DNA of 64,000 nucleotides from Galaxea fascicularis (lineage: Eukaryota > Cnidaria > Anthozoa > Scleractinia > Euphylliidae), in assembly GCA_948470475.1 (NCBI GenBank), contig OX419336.1, forward strand, positions 35,410,876 through 35,474,875, in the 5' to 3' direction. The notes under the pieces are model-generated. The model saw only the letters and a list, made by a program, of their open reading frames with translations. It was not told the DNA's origin and did no database searches. Positions 12,001-23,500 of the stretch are shown here, piece by piece (positions within the stretch are counted from its first letter, which is position 1; each line of letters starts with the position of its first letter). Made by a program: the position numbers and the translations under genes.

Positions 12001-14199
12001 GCATGTACTCAATTTTTGAAAAAAACAAAACTAGATTTAATCCAGAAGGGAAAATACACTTGCACATGTACAGCGTAATAGAAATTACTTGTAATTACTG
12101 AGCCAATAAGAGGTTTACATTTCTTGACTGAAATGTAACAATTACCTAAAGCAACATGGCAAAAGCATACATGTAAACACTTTGGTTTATTGACTGCTGT
12201 GATACCTACATGTAAATAGATTCATGGAGGTGCAAATCAATCACATAATGTAGCACTAAGATGATAAGCACTTGTGTTAATTTTGACAGGTGTATTACAA
12301 ATCTCCTATGGACAACAATTTACAGTGCAGAAACCACTTTGACAACAGTAAATAAAATATTAATGTTGATTAAAAATTGCATTAAATTACATGTTCACTA
12401 TAGCAGGACTGTCATTAGTGAGTTACGAGTTACTTTGATAGAGAAACAACACACTGGCTATACCACAACAGCTGAATTCCTTGTGTACTATGGGGGCTTG
12501 CATCCAATCTGTCACCAACATAGAACCCAAAGAAAAAGGCTGTGTTCTAACAAAAACAGAGCCCATTTATGACTTTTTGCAGACCTATTGTCTGAGACTA
12601 AAAAGGCACCTAAAACTGCTGGTTTTTTAAATGATAGACCTTGTTTACACTTGGGAGATGTACATAAAAGTTATCTTTCTGTTAGCATAACATAGATATA
12701 CCCAAGAAACATTTTTGAAACCTTTCCAATAACTAGTTTGGACATCCTACTGTAAGACCCTGACTACATCAACAACAACTGTATGAATTGCAAAGGTTAA
12801 TAATTTTCCAGTTGTGTTGTACTAAAATACATGTACATGTTACAAGTTCAGTCTGGTACACTGAAGATGTCAACGATGCACAAAACTGCATTGGAGAGCT
12901 ACAGCACCATTATTTTACAGATGCAACACTAAAAGCTTCATCATAATAGGGCAAACACACCTAAATAGCACAATATTTGCTCAGGATCCATACTGTACAC
13001 TATATGTACATGAATTATGTTGTATAAATAATAAGTTAAATTTACAAGTAGCAAAAACTTGATTAGCACTTGCTGGTCCAATCCTTTGTCAATTAGTCAA
13101 TGCATTGCTAAAATGATTGCAATAACCTCTACTCATTTCAAATAAAACAAATCGGTTTTCAGAAATTCACCGAATGTATTGAACCACCAAAGAATTTACG
13201 GGTGTGATGTCATCAAAAACATGCCTCTGGGAGGATTTTAAAGGAAATTCCTTCGGAGGATTATTCCTAAAAACAATATTAATTGAAGATGATCAGTCGA
13301 CTTAATATTTAACCACCGCCAATATTTGTCCCGTTTAAAAGGCCATGTAAAAATATCGCCGAGAAAAGCACTATTATTAAACAAGAAAAAAGAATTAAGT
13401 TAAAGAAAGAAGAATGTGCCTGCAATTTCAAATCAAACATGTTTGACATTTTTAAGAGGTGTTATAAATATAGCAAAAACCTTGTCAGGGAGCCAAAAGT
13501 ACGGTATAAACAGCAGTTATTCGATAGAGTGCTGCTTGAGTATGTGCAGACGTGTTCGTGGGAAATTTATGTTTGTGCGCTGATTGAATTTATTTCTAAA
13601 TCAGGCCGACAACGAAGGGAGCAGTAGACATAAGAAGAATGTAGTCTGCTTCAGCTTATGCTGGAACTTCAAAGTCGGGCTGAAAGGTTTCAGTTTGCGA
13701 CGTCTGGCAATATTCACGTGGACATTACGAACGTATTTTTCAAGTACGTCGGTAAAGATGATGTTTACAGTGATTTCATTTACCAAGCGATGCGAGACGC
13801 AAACGAAGTGAATCCAGCTAGAAATATTTAAGCTTATAGATATATTTGTCGCTACTGGAGGATTGACGTAGCAGCAGTCGTAACATTTAAAGCAGAATTC
13901 CACGCATTTTCTTATTGCCCAAGAAATTTTAACACCTTCGAACACGAGAAAACAAAGCTACTCTAGAGTTGCTCAACTAGTTTCAACAGCCAACCCCAGA
14001 CCACGGTGAATGAACAATAGACGAAAACCGTGATATGGCATTGCTGAAATACTAGCGTTTCACAGCGCGCAAAAAGTCGCTTTAGCGACTTCTTCCGCTT
14101 CGTAAAGTCATCTTTACACGTAGAGTGGATGTTTTCAACAGTAAGCTTGAAGCGCCGATTGAAATGATAACTGAACATTTCACAGGCAAACTTACTCAT
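39..14199 (-). CDS. USP6NL: USP6NL/RN-tre-like TBC-domain RabGAP, N-terminal part
   Basis: Partial gene leaving the window at the left. Exons in coding order: 14196-14199 (ATG-A, inferred), 10515-10582, 9749-9834, 7074-7107, 6422-6502, 6125-6229, 3508-3617, 2637-2685, 1981-2046, 1122-1176, 39-133. They sum to 753 nt (251 codons) and all phases agree. The protein follows vertebrate USP6NL from its first residues: AKYDR near 20-24, [10 protein letters not shown] near 44-51, then the TBC domain from about residue 92. The catalytic arginine finger is R148 in the DLDVNRTY motif and the glutamine finger is Q185 in VGYCQGMS. Both are intact, so GAP activity is expected. The family acts on Rab5-class GTPases in endocytosis and Golgi traffic. 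The tiny first exon rests only on a good donor and a matching phase; everything from 10582 down is firm. Introns carry a RecQ fragment, two MITEs and a mariner-like element. Confidence 0.9.
1717..1783. repeat. Short inverted repeat in a USP6NL intron
   Basis: About 23 nt reading GTCCGTACTGTAAGTTACAG returns in inverted form near 1761-1783, with a loop of about 20 nt. This looks like a small foldback MITE or the end of a larger repeat that continues towards 1900. It lies between the exons at 1122-1176 and 1981-2046. Confidence 0.6.
4474..4516 (+). mobile_element. Penelope-like element terminal remnant
   Basis: The stretch with TTGATAATACCAAA near 4490-4506 matches the terminal sequence of the Penelope-like copies at 55858-55885 and 56838-56872. 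Only the end of the element is recognisable here. It sits within the USP6NL intron 3618-6124, close to the RecQ fragment. Confidence 0.55.
4684..5109 (-). pseudogene. RecQ-type DNA helicase fragment (N-terminal part)
   Basis: Open frame of 141 codons on the same strand as USP6NL but inside its intron 3618-6124. It shows the start of a superfamily 2 helicase core: a Q-motif-like [13 protein letters not shown] near residues 92-104, a Walker A type [11 protein letters not shown] near 112-122 and motif Ia-like [12 protein letters not shown] near 128-139. It then stops, so the DEAD-type motif II, motifs III-VI and the RecQ C-terminal regions are all missing. No continuing exon was found in the intron. 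RecQ-like fragments travelling with repeats would explain a partial copy inside an unrelated intron. It is most likely a non-functional fragment; a chimeric or alternatively spliced exon is less likely. Confidence 0.7.
5660..6089. mobile_element. piggyBac-like foldback MITE, copy 1 (TTAA flanked)
   Basis: 430-bp element whose two halves are long inverted repeats; it begins AGTGCACCTAACCCC and ends with the inverse. It is flanked by TTAA at 5656-5659 and 6090-6093, the target site of piggyBac-superfamily transposases. It has no coding capacity. A second copy with the same ends and internal order lies at 36795-37233. It sits about 30 bp from the donor of the USP6NL exon 6125-6229. Confidence 0.85.
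7409..9345. mobile_element. Tc1/mariner-like non-autonomous DNA transposon, 1.94 kb
   Basis: Terminal inverted repeats of about 35 bp begin CAGTACCGCTCAAAGG on the left; the right end reads CTGTACCACTCAAAGG on the minus strand. TA dinucleotides flank both ends (7407-7408 and 9346-9347), as expected for Tc1/mariner. Inside, about 200 bp is duplicated (near 8567-8720 and 8785-8930), and a second shorter repeat links 8010-8055 with 8410-8465. No transposase is recognisable; the 147-codon frame at 8266-8709 is unlike any family I know. It lies in the USP6NL intron 7108-9748. Confidence 0.75.
9362..9610. mobile_element. Foldback MITE with adjacent 10-bp tandem repeat
   Basis: From 9362 the sequence GGGCGCATTTTTTATCCAC is mirrored by the minus strand ending at 9574, giving a short palindromic element with several internal repeats of ATTCCGGAAT type. 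Three tandem copies of CATCCCTCAA follow at 9581-9610. Non-coding. Confidence 0.65.
10583..14195. other. Large first intron of the USP6NL-like gene, no features recognised
   Basis: Between the inferred first exon and exon 2 I see AT-rich sequence with many short TACATGTA-like words but no conserved exon, RNA gene or complete transposon. If the ATG-A exon at 14196-14199 is wrong, the true first exon may lie in this stretch or further right. Confidence 0.4.
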
Positions 14200-14737
14200 T
14201 TTGTTGATGTTACGTTGAATTCACGAAATCCAGATGTTTCTTCGAAGTAGTTGCGGGTCCAAGTACACAATTAACCTCATAGAGCTCCGGTTCATGCGTC
14301 GATCAACTAGTTTCTTGTATCATGCGAACTGGAGTGGGAGTTGTACGAGAGCACGAAGTAACACTCTACAAGGAAATAAGCCAGGAATCCGGCACGACTG
14401 ACCAGTAATTCGAAGCTACAAACACGGGAATCTCTGTACAAATTAATCCCTTAGTATATGGCGCATCTTTCAACGCAGAAAATTCATCCAAGAGTTGTAA
14501 ATCAAGGAGAAACCTCCCCCTTGTGCGCCATAAATTTCAATGTATTTGCATTGCAAGTGCATCTTGTTCGCATCAAATGCGCATGACACTGAGTTATTGC
14601 CTCATTCTAATGGGGCATTTGTTACCCTGCTAGTACCGAGTGAGGCAAACAAAGTAATCCCTCCACCCCCTCAAAAACCCTCCAATTTGGAAACAACAGA
14701 GTAAATCAATGTCAAAAAAAAGAGGAAGAAGAAGAAT

Positions 14738-14738
<1 letters not shown>

Positions 14739-14774
<36 letters not shown>

Positions 14775-15290
14775 GAAGAAGAAGATTTTTAATAATATTA
14801 ATAAAAATAAATAATGAGGATTTATATAGCGCCAGGAGCCCATAAGTGATGGGCTCCTGATAGCGCTTTATCCCAAGGCTCAAAGCGCTTTACAACACTT
14901 AAGGGGGGACTTTGTCAGGCTGCCTTTTTTAGGCGCAAATTGCAGCCACGCAGTTTACAATCTTATTAGAATGAATAGTAGGATCAACACAGGTGCCCCC
15001 AGAACAGCATAAGTTATAGACCATCACACCGGGGACTTCGTCCCCAACTCTTTCCGATCAGTGTGTGGGTTCTTTCACCAGTCCCACATCAGTAGTGTGA
15101 GACAGGACCTCCGGTTTTATCGTCCTTATCTGAGAACACTAGAAAGTCTAACCATTTGCAGATGTCATTACGAAGGTAGCACTTTCTCCTCAGTTATGTA
15201 AAGACCCTGAGTGTTGGTCCGGTCGAGGTTTGAACCACCGACCTCACTCACCCGCTCCCGCACAGACAGTAAGATGATAGATAAAATTCA
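14739..15290 (-). mobile_element. tRNA-derived SINE, minus orientation, with (ATT)n tail
   Basis: On the minus strand a Pol III B-box-like GGTTCAAACC lies near 15227-15240, followed by a body shared with a second copy at 59900-60160. The shared words include ATCGTCCTTATC, CCATTTGCAGATGTCATT and AAAGACCCTGAGTGTTGGTCC as read on the plus strand. The element ends in an (ATT)n run at 14739-14773, which is a SINE-style tail. The A box is not clear in this copy. The region 14814-14900 carries a small hairpin around AGGAGCCCATAAGTGATGGG. Confidence 0.65.
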
Positions 15291-18200
15291 GTACTCGTGC
15301 AACCTGATCGTTATAGCATTTAGTGATATCAAGTTACCATTTTCCCTTACTTTCATGATTTATTCTTGTGAAACTAAGTCAGTCGAAGTGTTAATAAACA
15401 GTTCTCTATGAACGGAAGTAATTTTCATGAGTGTTTTATCTCTTGCATTCGTCGATCCACCCATTCTTTCCGAGCCTTCAGTGATTCTCATCCACTCATA
15501 CATTGATTGGTCAAATCGGTCTCTCCTCAGTCCATCAAACATTCATTCATACATCTGTCAATCCATCCGTTCTAGATGGTTTTTCCCGCGTTCATTGATA
15601 TTACCGAAAGAGGATCTTCTCTTGGCCGCTCTCTTTCCACTTTAATTAGCTTATCTTCTTCCGGTTTTTACTCCTACTGTACCTTCAGGCAGACTGTGTA
15701 ACGGTACTCAGAGGATAAATCTCTGCACGGAAGCTGTATTTACACAACAAGCACAATTTCACTGGGTATCAACGCACTTTCACATCAACCCATTCAACGC
15801 CCCGGCTGGTCATGGTTTACAATCGTCTTACACACTCTGATGATTATTTATCACTGGTCACCGGAGGAAATAACCCGGTTTGCAAGAAACTAAAAAGGAA
15901 ATAACATTTTCCTTTATTGGGCGTGCTTCCAGTTACCGTGTGCGTTATTTCGAGAACACTGCAGTGATCCAATAAGGATTTCCGGCAAGGAAAACAAACA
16001 AACAAAGAAAACTGAAAATGAAACAAGGAAGAATATCTGCCTCCATTGGAACCAGAAAAAATTGTCAGTCAAAGTTAACAGGGTTTTCTTATTCAGGGAA
16101 TTTGTTCTCAAGAGAATGCGTGGGTCGAGAACTGGTCGAGACGGCCGGAAATTAGAATCCCTTAGAAAATGACGAGGTCTTCGTAAACAGGGGATTCTGA
16201 CCTTGGGCCGGTTTCACGAAGTGAAGCCCTCCTATCCTAAGTATTGAAAACAATGGGCTATTGTGAAGAAACAATACTAGGAAACATCTGAACTCACAAA
16301 ATTGTAGATTGAGCTGAAGTTGGTTTCGGCAATGAACGATTAATTGCACATCACAAAGAAATTCCATGTCATTCTTGAAACTAAAACCGTCGCAGCCTTC
16401 AGTTTTATTTTGCTTGTGTCTCCGGTTTCTAATTACCTTGTTGACAAACATGGGTGTGCCCAATTGTACGTAATTCGCGAATCCAGGCGTTCAGTGAAGT
16501 ACTGAGGCAGAAACAAAAACGACGGGTTGAAATTATTTTAAGTGCTTTTTAAAATTTTACCTACTGGGTCCTTAGTTTCTGGAGCCTCTGCTTCAGATGG
16601 CAATATCTCTTTGTAAATGTTCGGCTAACACGAGAATTTGAATTCGAAGACTACTCCTGGATTCGTGTTGTTTTATAAGCTTGGACCCTGTGTGGTACTT
16701 ATTGATTGTGGGGTGACTTTTGCGAAATCTATGATCTGTCAGATTGCAACCAAAAAATCGGGGTTAATTGTCTGAGACCATGGGCAGACAATGATAATGA
16801 ACTTATTCGGTGACTGAGACGATTGAAGAGGTCTTTTGTATTTCATGACACTTAATGTTCGGGCATCTGCAAACAAATACGTTTGACCCATAATTGACTA
16901 AATCAATACTGAACTAATCACAGCTTAGCTGAGTGAGTAAGTCGAGCCTTGAGCTTCATGCAAAAAACATGCATGTGTACTCAAGACAAAAACTAGGCTG
17001 TATGGTGTAAATAAAAACTTGCTGTGGTTTTAGACAGAATGCCATTCGCACAGCTATATAGGGCGCCCACCACTGGCAGCCGTCCACACCAGTGGAAGTG
17101 AATTGCAAATCAGGCTGCATAAGTCACCCCCACCGCAAAAAGATTCTTACCTACCCACGTGTTATCCAGGGTGTGTTATGCAATCAGGTGGGAGTAGTTT
17201 TGCAAAGGGTATGTAAAAACAACCTCGTGCCTCTGGCACCCATGCCCAGGGTACAGTATCCCCAGTGTTTACATTATTGGCCAAACCTCATCGACTCGCG
17301 CTAAAAACACGCATCAAAGAACATGCTTAAGCCATAGCAACATTGGATAAAAAATCTTTATTGGGCCAACATCACATACTCCAACAGCGGGAAATCAAAC
17401 TCGAATGTGTTGAAATTATGGGATAAATAAAAACTCATTAAGACAACCTCGTTCCCATGACGGGAAAGGAAAGGTCCAGCAAACGAGGTTGTCATTAACG
17501 GAGCGTGGAATTTCGTCCGAGAGCAAACTCAATCAACGCCGGAAGACGTTGCATTTCCAAAGATTTACAAAAACCTTACGAATTACTAGGTTACGCTATT
17601 CTCATCGCTATCGTTCAGAATTTTAAGGAAGGTCCCGTACCAGGGACGCCGTCTTTAGTATTCTTAGCTGAAGCCACACGACAATCAAAACGTCCAAAGA
17701 TGTTCAGATTTTACACCAGTGTCCACTTTTAACTCGTTTGACCATGCCTGGCCTGCAGGCTACAAATCAAATCTTTTAAGCAGGCAGGATGTCAGCCTCG
17801 TTCCTGGGGTTCTCTCCTTCTGGTACCCGCCTTCTCAGTCCCCGGCTGAATTTTTGTGACGTATAGTACGTAGCGAACAAAAAAAAAGCCGAAGCACGCA
17901 ACAATTGTGGGGGCGCATGCGAGGTTCCCAAGACCAACAGAGATTCTGGGGACAGTTGGTGATCGAGCCCATCCCACCGGGAACTGCGTTCCCCGCTCTC
18001 TTCAACTGGTGCGTGGGTTCTTTCATCTCCCCTTCACTTTTTACATGTAGACATTGATGAAGTGGACGAGGCCAATGGCGGTGACAAATATTCATGGAAG
18101 TTGGTTCATGAACGGATATATATGTTGATGTATATGAAATAAATCATATATAAACTGCGGAAATGAAATGAAGAATGAATGATTGGTTCACACAGTAAAA

Positions 18201-19222
18201 TACGTATATTTATTCGTTGGCTCTTGTCTTCGGGTCTCTGCAAACGGTAACTCGTCGTTATAGTGCATCCGAAGAGCTATTAACACTAGTGACAATTCTC
18301 TGTACAACTGTTTTTTATTATTATTATTTCTTTACACTCTTGTTGTTGATGCAGAGCTGTGTACTGTTGCCTTAAGGCTTTATATTGTGCTCAATCGATT
18401 AATTATTTTAATCCCTTTTATAAAATGTTCAGTGGAAAATGTCAGAATTAAGGGCGCTAGGATTGGTCGAACCGAGCGCATTACACTGATTTCATTTGGT
18501 AGTGCGTGTCTACTCTGATAACGCACAGATGATGTCAAAATGTGGTAAGCCGGAACTGTCGATTCGGAGAAAGAGACCAACCGAGCAGACCGCCGTACAA
18601 ATCACACAGGTTTATTCAAACATGACAAAACTTAATATACTACAGACGAAGCCGCCCACGAGCACATGGCTCTCTAATTCATGCGAGTTGGGAAGAGCAC
18701 TTGACAAACATTCCAACGTGAGATTAACACATATTCTAAAGGAACCAAGACGTACCCTGCGAGACGCAGGCGAGTAGCGTGACTAGTCGGTTCTTACCAC
18801 GTTTTAATGACATCCGTGCGTGATTAGAGTACACACGTACTGGTAAATAAAACTCTATTCGATTTATTGCATGCGTTCGACGAAGGGTATCGATCTTGAT
18901 GCCATGCGACTGATTTCAGACGCCATCTTGGACTGGCTGGCTGGTTGGCACATAGCCTCGATCTCATGTTATTAGGAGTCTCATGTCATATTATTTCGAT
19001 TGTGCTTCGTTCGCGCTCGCCTGTTGTTGTTGTTGTTGTTGTTTTTTCGCAGTTTTCGTCGAGATAAGTAAAGTTGTGTTGATTTATTCGACCTGTCACT
19101 AGCAAATATGACTAGAGCTACTAATCAGAACATCAGAAAGCTGTGTATTGGTGTGCTTTGTTGGAAACAGGAGCTGCAATTCGTTCCGTAAACGATAACG
19201 AGTTGTGATGTGTCAACTCAGC
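15291..19222. other. Intergenic stretch without a recognised gene
   Basis: No frame here resembles a known family and no splice-consistent gene could be built. Positions 17955-18040 look like a decayed fragment of the SINE family at 14739-15290. Around 18115-18190 there is a repeat sharing words such as GGAAATGAAATGAA with 2866-2960. A (TTG)n run lies at 19022-19042. Confidence 0.5.
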
Positions 19223-19697
19223 GGCATGTACTAAAACCCGAAACAACGAAACGAAACGACCGAAACGAAACCACCGAAACAAGCGAAACAACCGAAACGA
19301 AACCACCGAAACAAGCGAAACGAACGAAACGAAGCCACGAGCCAGCAAAAGACAGAATTATCTTACATTTAGGACTTCAAGAAAGAAAATGGTTTCGAAT
19401 TTTTTTATGTATTTTTAGGGCGGAGCACCGACCAAAGCAGATGGGAAAAGAAAAGAAAGGAAAATAATTGAAAAGTTGGGGAAAGAATCGAAGTATTCAC
19501 AGATAACGTCTCAGTCAGTATCGCTACTTGTCTCCCTGAGACTACGTTTAATCTGTATAGTAGTGGAGGAGATTGTGAATTACAAGGACAGAATATAGGA
19601 GACCAAAAATCCATGTAATCACATTGTTTCGGTAGTTTCGTTTCGGTGGTTTCGTTTCGGTGGTTTCGTTTCGTTGTTTCGGGTTTTAGTACATGCC
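19223..19697. mobile_element. Mutator-like element with CGAAAC-rich termini and 9-bp target duplication
   Basis: The left end GGCATGTACTAAAACCCG is matched exactly in inverted form at the right end. Behind each terminus lies a subterminal array of CGAAAC-type repeats (19237-19335, and inverted at 19625-19682). The direct repeat CAACTCAGC flanks both sides (19214-19222 and 19698-19706), a perfect 9-bp target duplication. A 9-bp duplication with long repetitive termini points to the Mutator superfamily. No transposase is encoded in the 475 bp. Confidence 0.8.
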
Positions 19698-20294
19698 CAA
19701 CTCAGCTGCTCGGTTTTCTCAGGCGATTCAAGTTCCGAGTTTCTGCATAGAGTGTTGTGCGATCCGGCCAATATTCTAAGTTCCTGGACTATGGTGTTAA
19801 AAACCATGTTTATAGTAGGTGGTCAGACATCAAACTGACGGTATGCCACTAAACTTGGAAAATTGTTTATAAATCACTCACAGTACGGTATGGTTTTCAT
19901 TCTCACGCCACTGAAAGCTCCAAAATAGAAGCGTGATACAAGGGTCAAATTTAAGTGTAACAGGCCTAATTACTGAACAAATTTCTGTTGCACTTACACC
20001 CAAGAACATTACCAAAAGCAAGTTCCTCTTTCGTACCTATTTCTTCATTTGGCCGTTTTCATGATTGTGAATATTGGTTGTAAAGTTAGTCTGCGAGTAA
20101 GTTACTGCCAAAGATTCCCATAAAAGTGACGTGCAACTATCGGAAAAAACATGTAGCCATTTTGCGAGTTAAAAACGGCAAACACCAATGCAGTGTATAC
20201 AGAATTAATATATCAGTCGAGCTGTGCACCGGGAAATCTTGCCTTCGAACGCACTTAGCTTCTAAGCTTTGCGTATTACTGGTACTGATGTAAT

Positions 20295-20538
20295 TCATTC
20301 GTCTCTTCCTTAATCGCAAACTCGTCTGGTCCAATGAAAACGCGAGGCTTAGAACGCTCATTGTATTAATGAGTTTAACACAAAGACGCTGTTATGGTAA
20401 TGGTAATGGGATTTATATACCGTTACCTACCATTACCATAACAGCGTCTTTGTGTTAACCTCATTAATACAATGAGCGTTCTAAGCCTCGCGTTTTCATT
20501 GGACCAGACGAGTTTGCGATTAAGGAAGAGACGAATGA
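20295..20538. repeat. Near-perfect palindrome with 109-bp arms
   Basis: Arms at 20295-20403 and 20430-20538 are inverted copies, with one mismatch seen in the comparison (GAGTTTAAC against GAGGTTAAC), around a 26-nt loop. The arms contain no gene. Such high identity means either a recent inverted duplication or ongoing arm-to-arm correction. No flanking duplication was evident. Confidence 0.85.
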
Positions 20539-23500
20539 TGTTTAATGTTTAATTTCATTTATGTTTAATTGAAGTCGCGATTCGTATAATTAAAAAGAAG
20601 ATCGAGATCGATTTATATCCCTTCAATTTATCAGTTTTATCTCTCTTCCAGGCAGCTTGCCAAACCGCCAAACCTGACGTTTGCATGGTAATCTATATTA
20701 AAATTTAGATTTAAGATCAAATTTCCTCTGACGTTTCTTTGATAGTCATGAGTCATATGTACTTGAACAAAATTCAGCGAATAATTTCAGCAAAACGTTT
20801 GAGTGCAGTTTTAACTCTGTATATATTTTTGTAAAGTGACATATTCCAAGAGTTTCCAAGTTTTCGGCTGATAAGAAGAGATCGTCAGCTACTGATGTAG
20901 TCAGAAAGGGTGTTGTTGAAGCGCAGTGCGATCCATGAATAAACGCTCGCCTCTAATAGATTTTATTTGGGTGTTAGGAAGATAAGGTTAGCCCGTTATG
21001 AAACAGATATTTGTTTTTTTATTTGTTTTTCGGTGAAGAGGGAGACAAAATAAATACTTGTCAAGCAAAGCATTCATCTCAGCTTCTTTCTGATAAGTAT
21101 GACTTCCCTAACATCAGAAATCATATATATAACAATTTTTCTCAGTCTTAAATTAGTAACGCTACAGCTCTTGATGACATACACGAGCAGATTGAATGTA
21201 TGTAAAGTAAGGATAAAGGATAATCTAACAGAATTTAATTAAACACTAACACTGGATATTCTTTGGTTTCTAAATCAAGTTAGTAGTGTAAAACATGGGT
21301 GATGCGAGTCTGGAGCTGAGTACAATAAACATTACCCCTTATGACCTCATCATGAAGGCAATTAAGACTTGGTAAAACATGATAAAGGTTGCATTGAGCA
21401 ATCATGAAAATAGAGATAAGAATTGACTCTTGATGAGTTATGACGATTTTGTGATGCAATGATTGAGAGATTGTTACGCGGAGCACAAAGAAGCGTTCTA
21501 TGATACACAGAAATGACATCTCGGTAGCAAGTTTCCCTTGAGAGGCTATGCCAAGCAATGCAAAGACTTTTTCAACGTTCATAGTAGTGTCAATGATCGC
21601 CGAATTTGGTTAACCAACATGACTTTACGTTGTTCGGTTTCCAATCTGGTGGACTAATGCGCGCTGTTAGAATGTCACAAACTGTCTTTAATTCAAGAAA
21701 AAGATGGAAGCGAATTTTACTGAGATTGTTTTTATGGAGCGACACATCCATACTCCCAGAAGGATTCCGATTTCTCCCAGCAGGAGTCGAGCCTGTACAA
21801 CTGTGATTGCTAAGCTACAGGCGGCTTGTGGGAGGTACGCTATCAAACAAAGGTTCTGTGACAAACGTCCTTCCATACAATCATGTTAACCAGCCGAATG
21901 ACCGCGGTTACGCCTCCACGCACACTGATTATTCTATCAGCGAAAACATCTCGTTTTATCGAAGCAAAAACATACTCAGACTCTTCCTTAGTGCGACTAT
22001 TACTAAAGCATGAAATGCCTTCAATTTACAGGTGCAATAATTAACAATTATTACATCAATTTATCATCGCAACAAAAGGCTTGCCTAAGCTTTTAACGTA
22101 CGCCTGACTTCTCGATGGTGCAATATATTTCCAGCGATTTAATTAATCGTTGTCGTTGACCAAGTAGCTGCGCTCTTACAGCAAAGATTTGATAAGATTC
22201 TTATCCCAAAGAAGTAAAACTGACCGCTTTTCATGACAACAATTTCCTTAATTTCTCTTAACAATGGTCGCAAAAGCAAATATCAGTTTTAACTCGGCTC
22301 TTATCTGATTTCTCGTACATAAGAAATTAAAATTCCTTTTTTTTTTATTCAGGAGTATTAAAGATATGGCTAAGAAAGGGGTATTGCTTTCGCAAAATCG
22401 TCGATCGTTTTTAGGTTTTCAGTTGCGTTTGAAGTTTGTTTGTGATATCTGGGGTAATTGTATGAAAGCACGGGGAAAATTACTCGAGATTGAGCGTTTT
22501 CAATTTCAAAGCCTCATTCTGTAACTTTTCTCTACCTTCACGGTGTTTTAGGATTCGTTATTCAGCCGGTTTTCGGTGAAGTATTGTTTCTAGGGTACAT
22601 GAGAATCTCGTCGTCTTTAATTAGAATCGAAGACCTTAACTGATTGATGCAGGCTGAATAAAATTAATAACAAATTCTCAACTACGCTCGTCGTTAACTT
22701 CAATTTAAATTTAGCATCTGAAAGCAGAAAGCACGAATATCAGCTGTCTTTCTTTTCAAGATGATCGCAATGAAGTAAAACTTCCTCTTTCTCTCACCAG
22801 AAAGCTCCTCCTTTGTAAAAACTGAAAAGAACACTCCGCAAGGTTTCATTTTAATTATAGAAGCACTATTTACTTGGTTTATTTTGTTTTCTTCTTTTTT
22901 TAATTTGCTCTTGTTTTGTTTCTTCTGTTCCGACGGGTTTACCCGCTGCACAGGCTTGATGGTACCTCAGTTAATAATCAGCAGCTAATTGTGCGACTTT
23001 TTCCAGTTTCCTTGTCATTTCATACTTTTTTTTCACTGAATTGTTAACCAATTCATGTAATTCTAGAAAATCATTTAGTTCATTTTTTTAGAACACCGTC
23101 CGAATATTACATTGATGACGCAAAACTGTGCAACGTTTGAAACAACACACGTTCGACGCTCTTTTTTGCCTATATATTCTGCGTTTAGGATTCGCCGAAT
23201 AGAATCAAAATAAAGTCACGTCAGTTCAGTGAGAAAATTCTCACTGCTGAGCTCATCTCATCATAATTATGTTCAACTTTAAATTTCCGGCAAGTTCGGA
23301 AATCATACTGAGTCTTTACCAACATTTTAGCCACGAGCCGGTTGCTTTTTATAATGTGTTTACTTTTCGGTACTTTCAATACAACTTTATGTTCAGAAAT
23401 TGTTTTTGAAAGGAAGACTGATTGTGGCATGAAAAATCGGCCCCTAAAGCACTATGGCTTCTTAAAACGTGCTTGACTTTTTACGCGTGTGTCAATTCAC

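Noticed and set aside
13584..13945. Overlapping 75- and 114-codon frames as a gene near the RabGAP start
   Set aside because: No family resemblance and no consistent splice sites; the two frames are on opposite strands of the same DNA.
18496..18777. 93-codon frame as a gene
   Set aside because: Composition and words look like repeat-derived sequence; no splice context and no family resemblance.
19133..19467. Low-complexity frames (Arg/Phe/Leu or Thr/Glu rich)
   Set aside because: They are translations of the CGAAAC minisatellite in the Mutator-like terminus.
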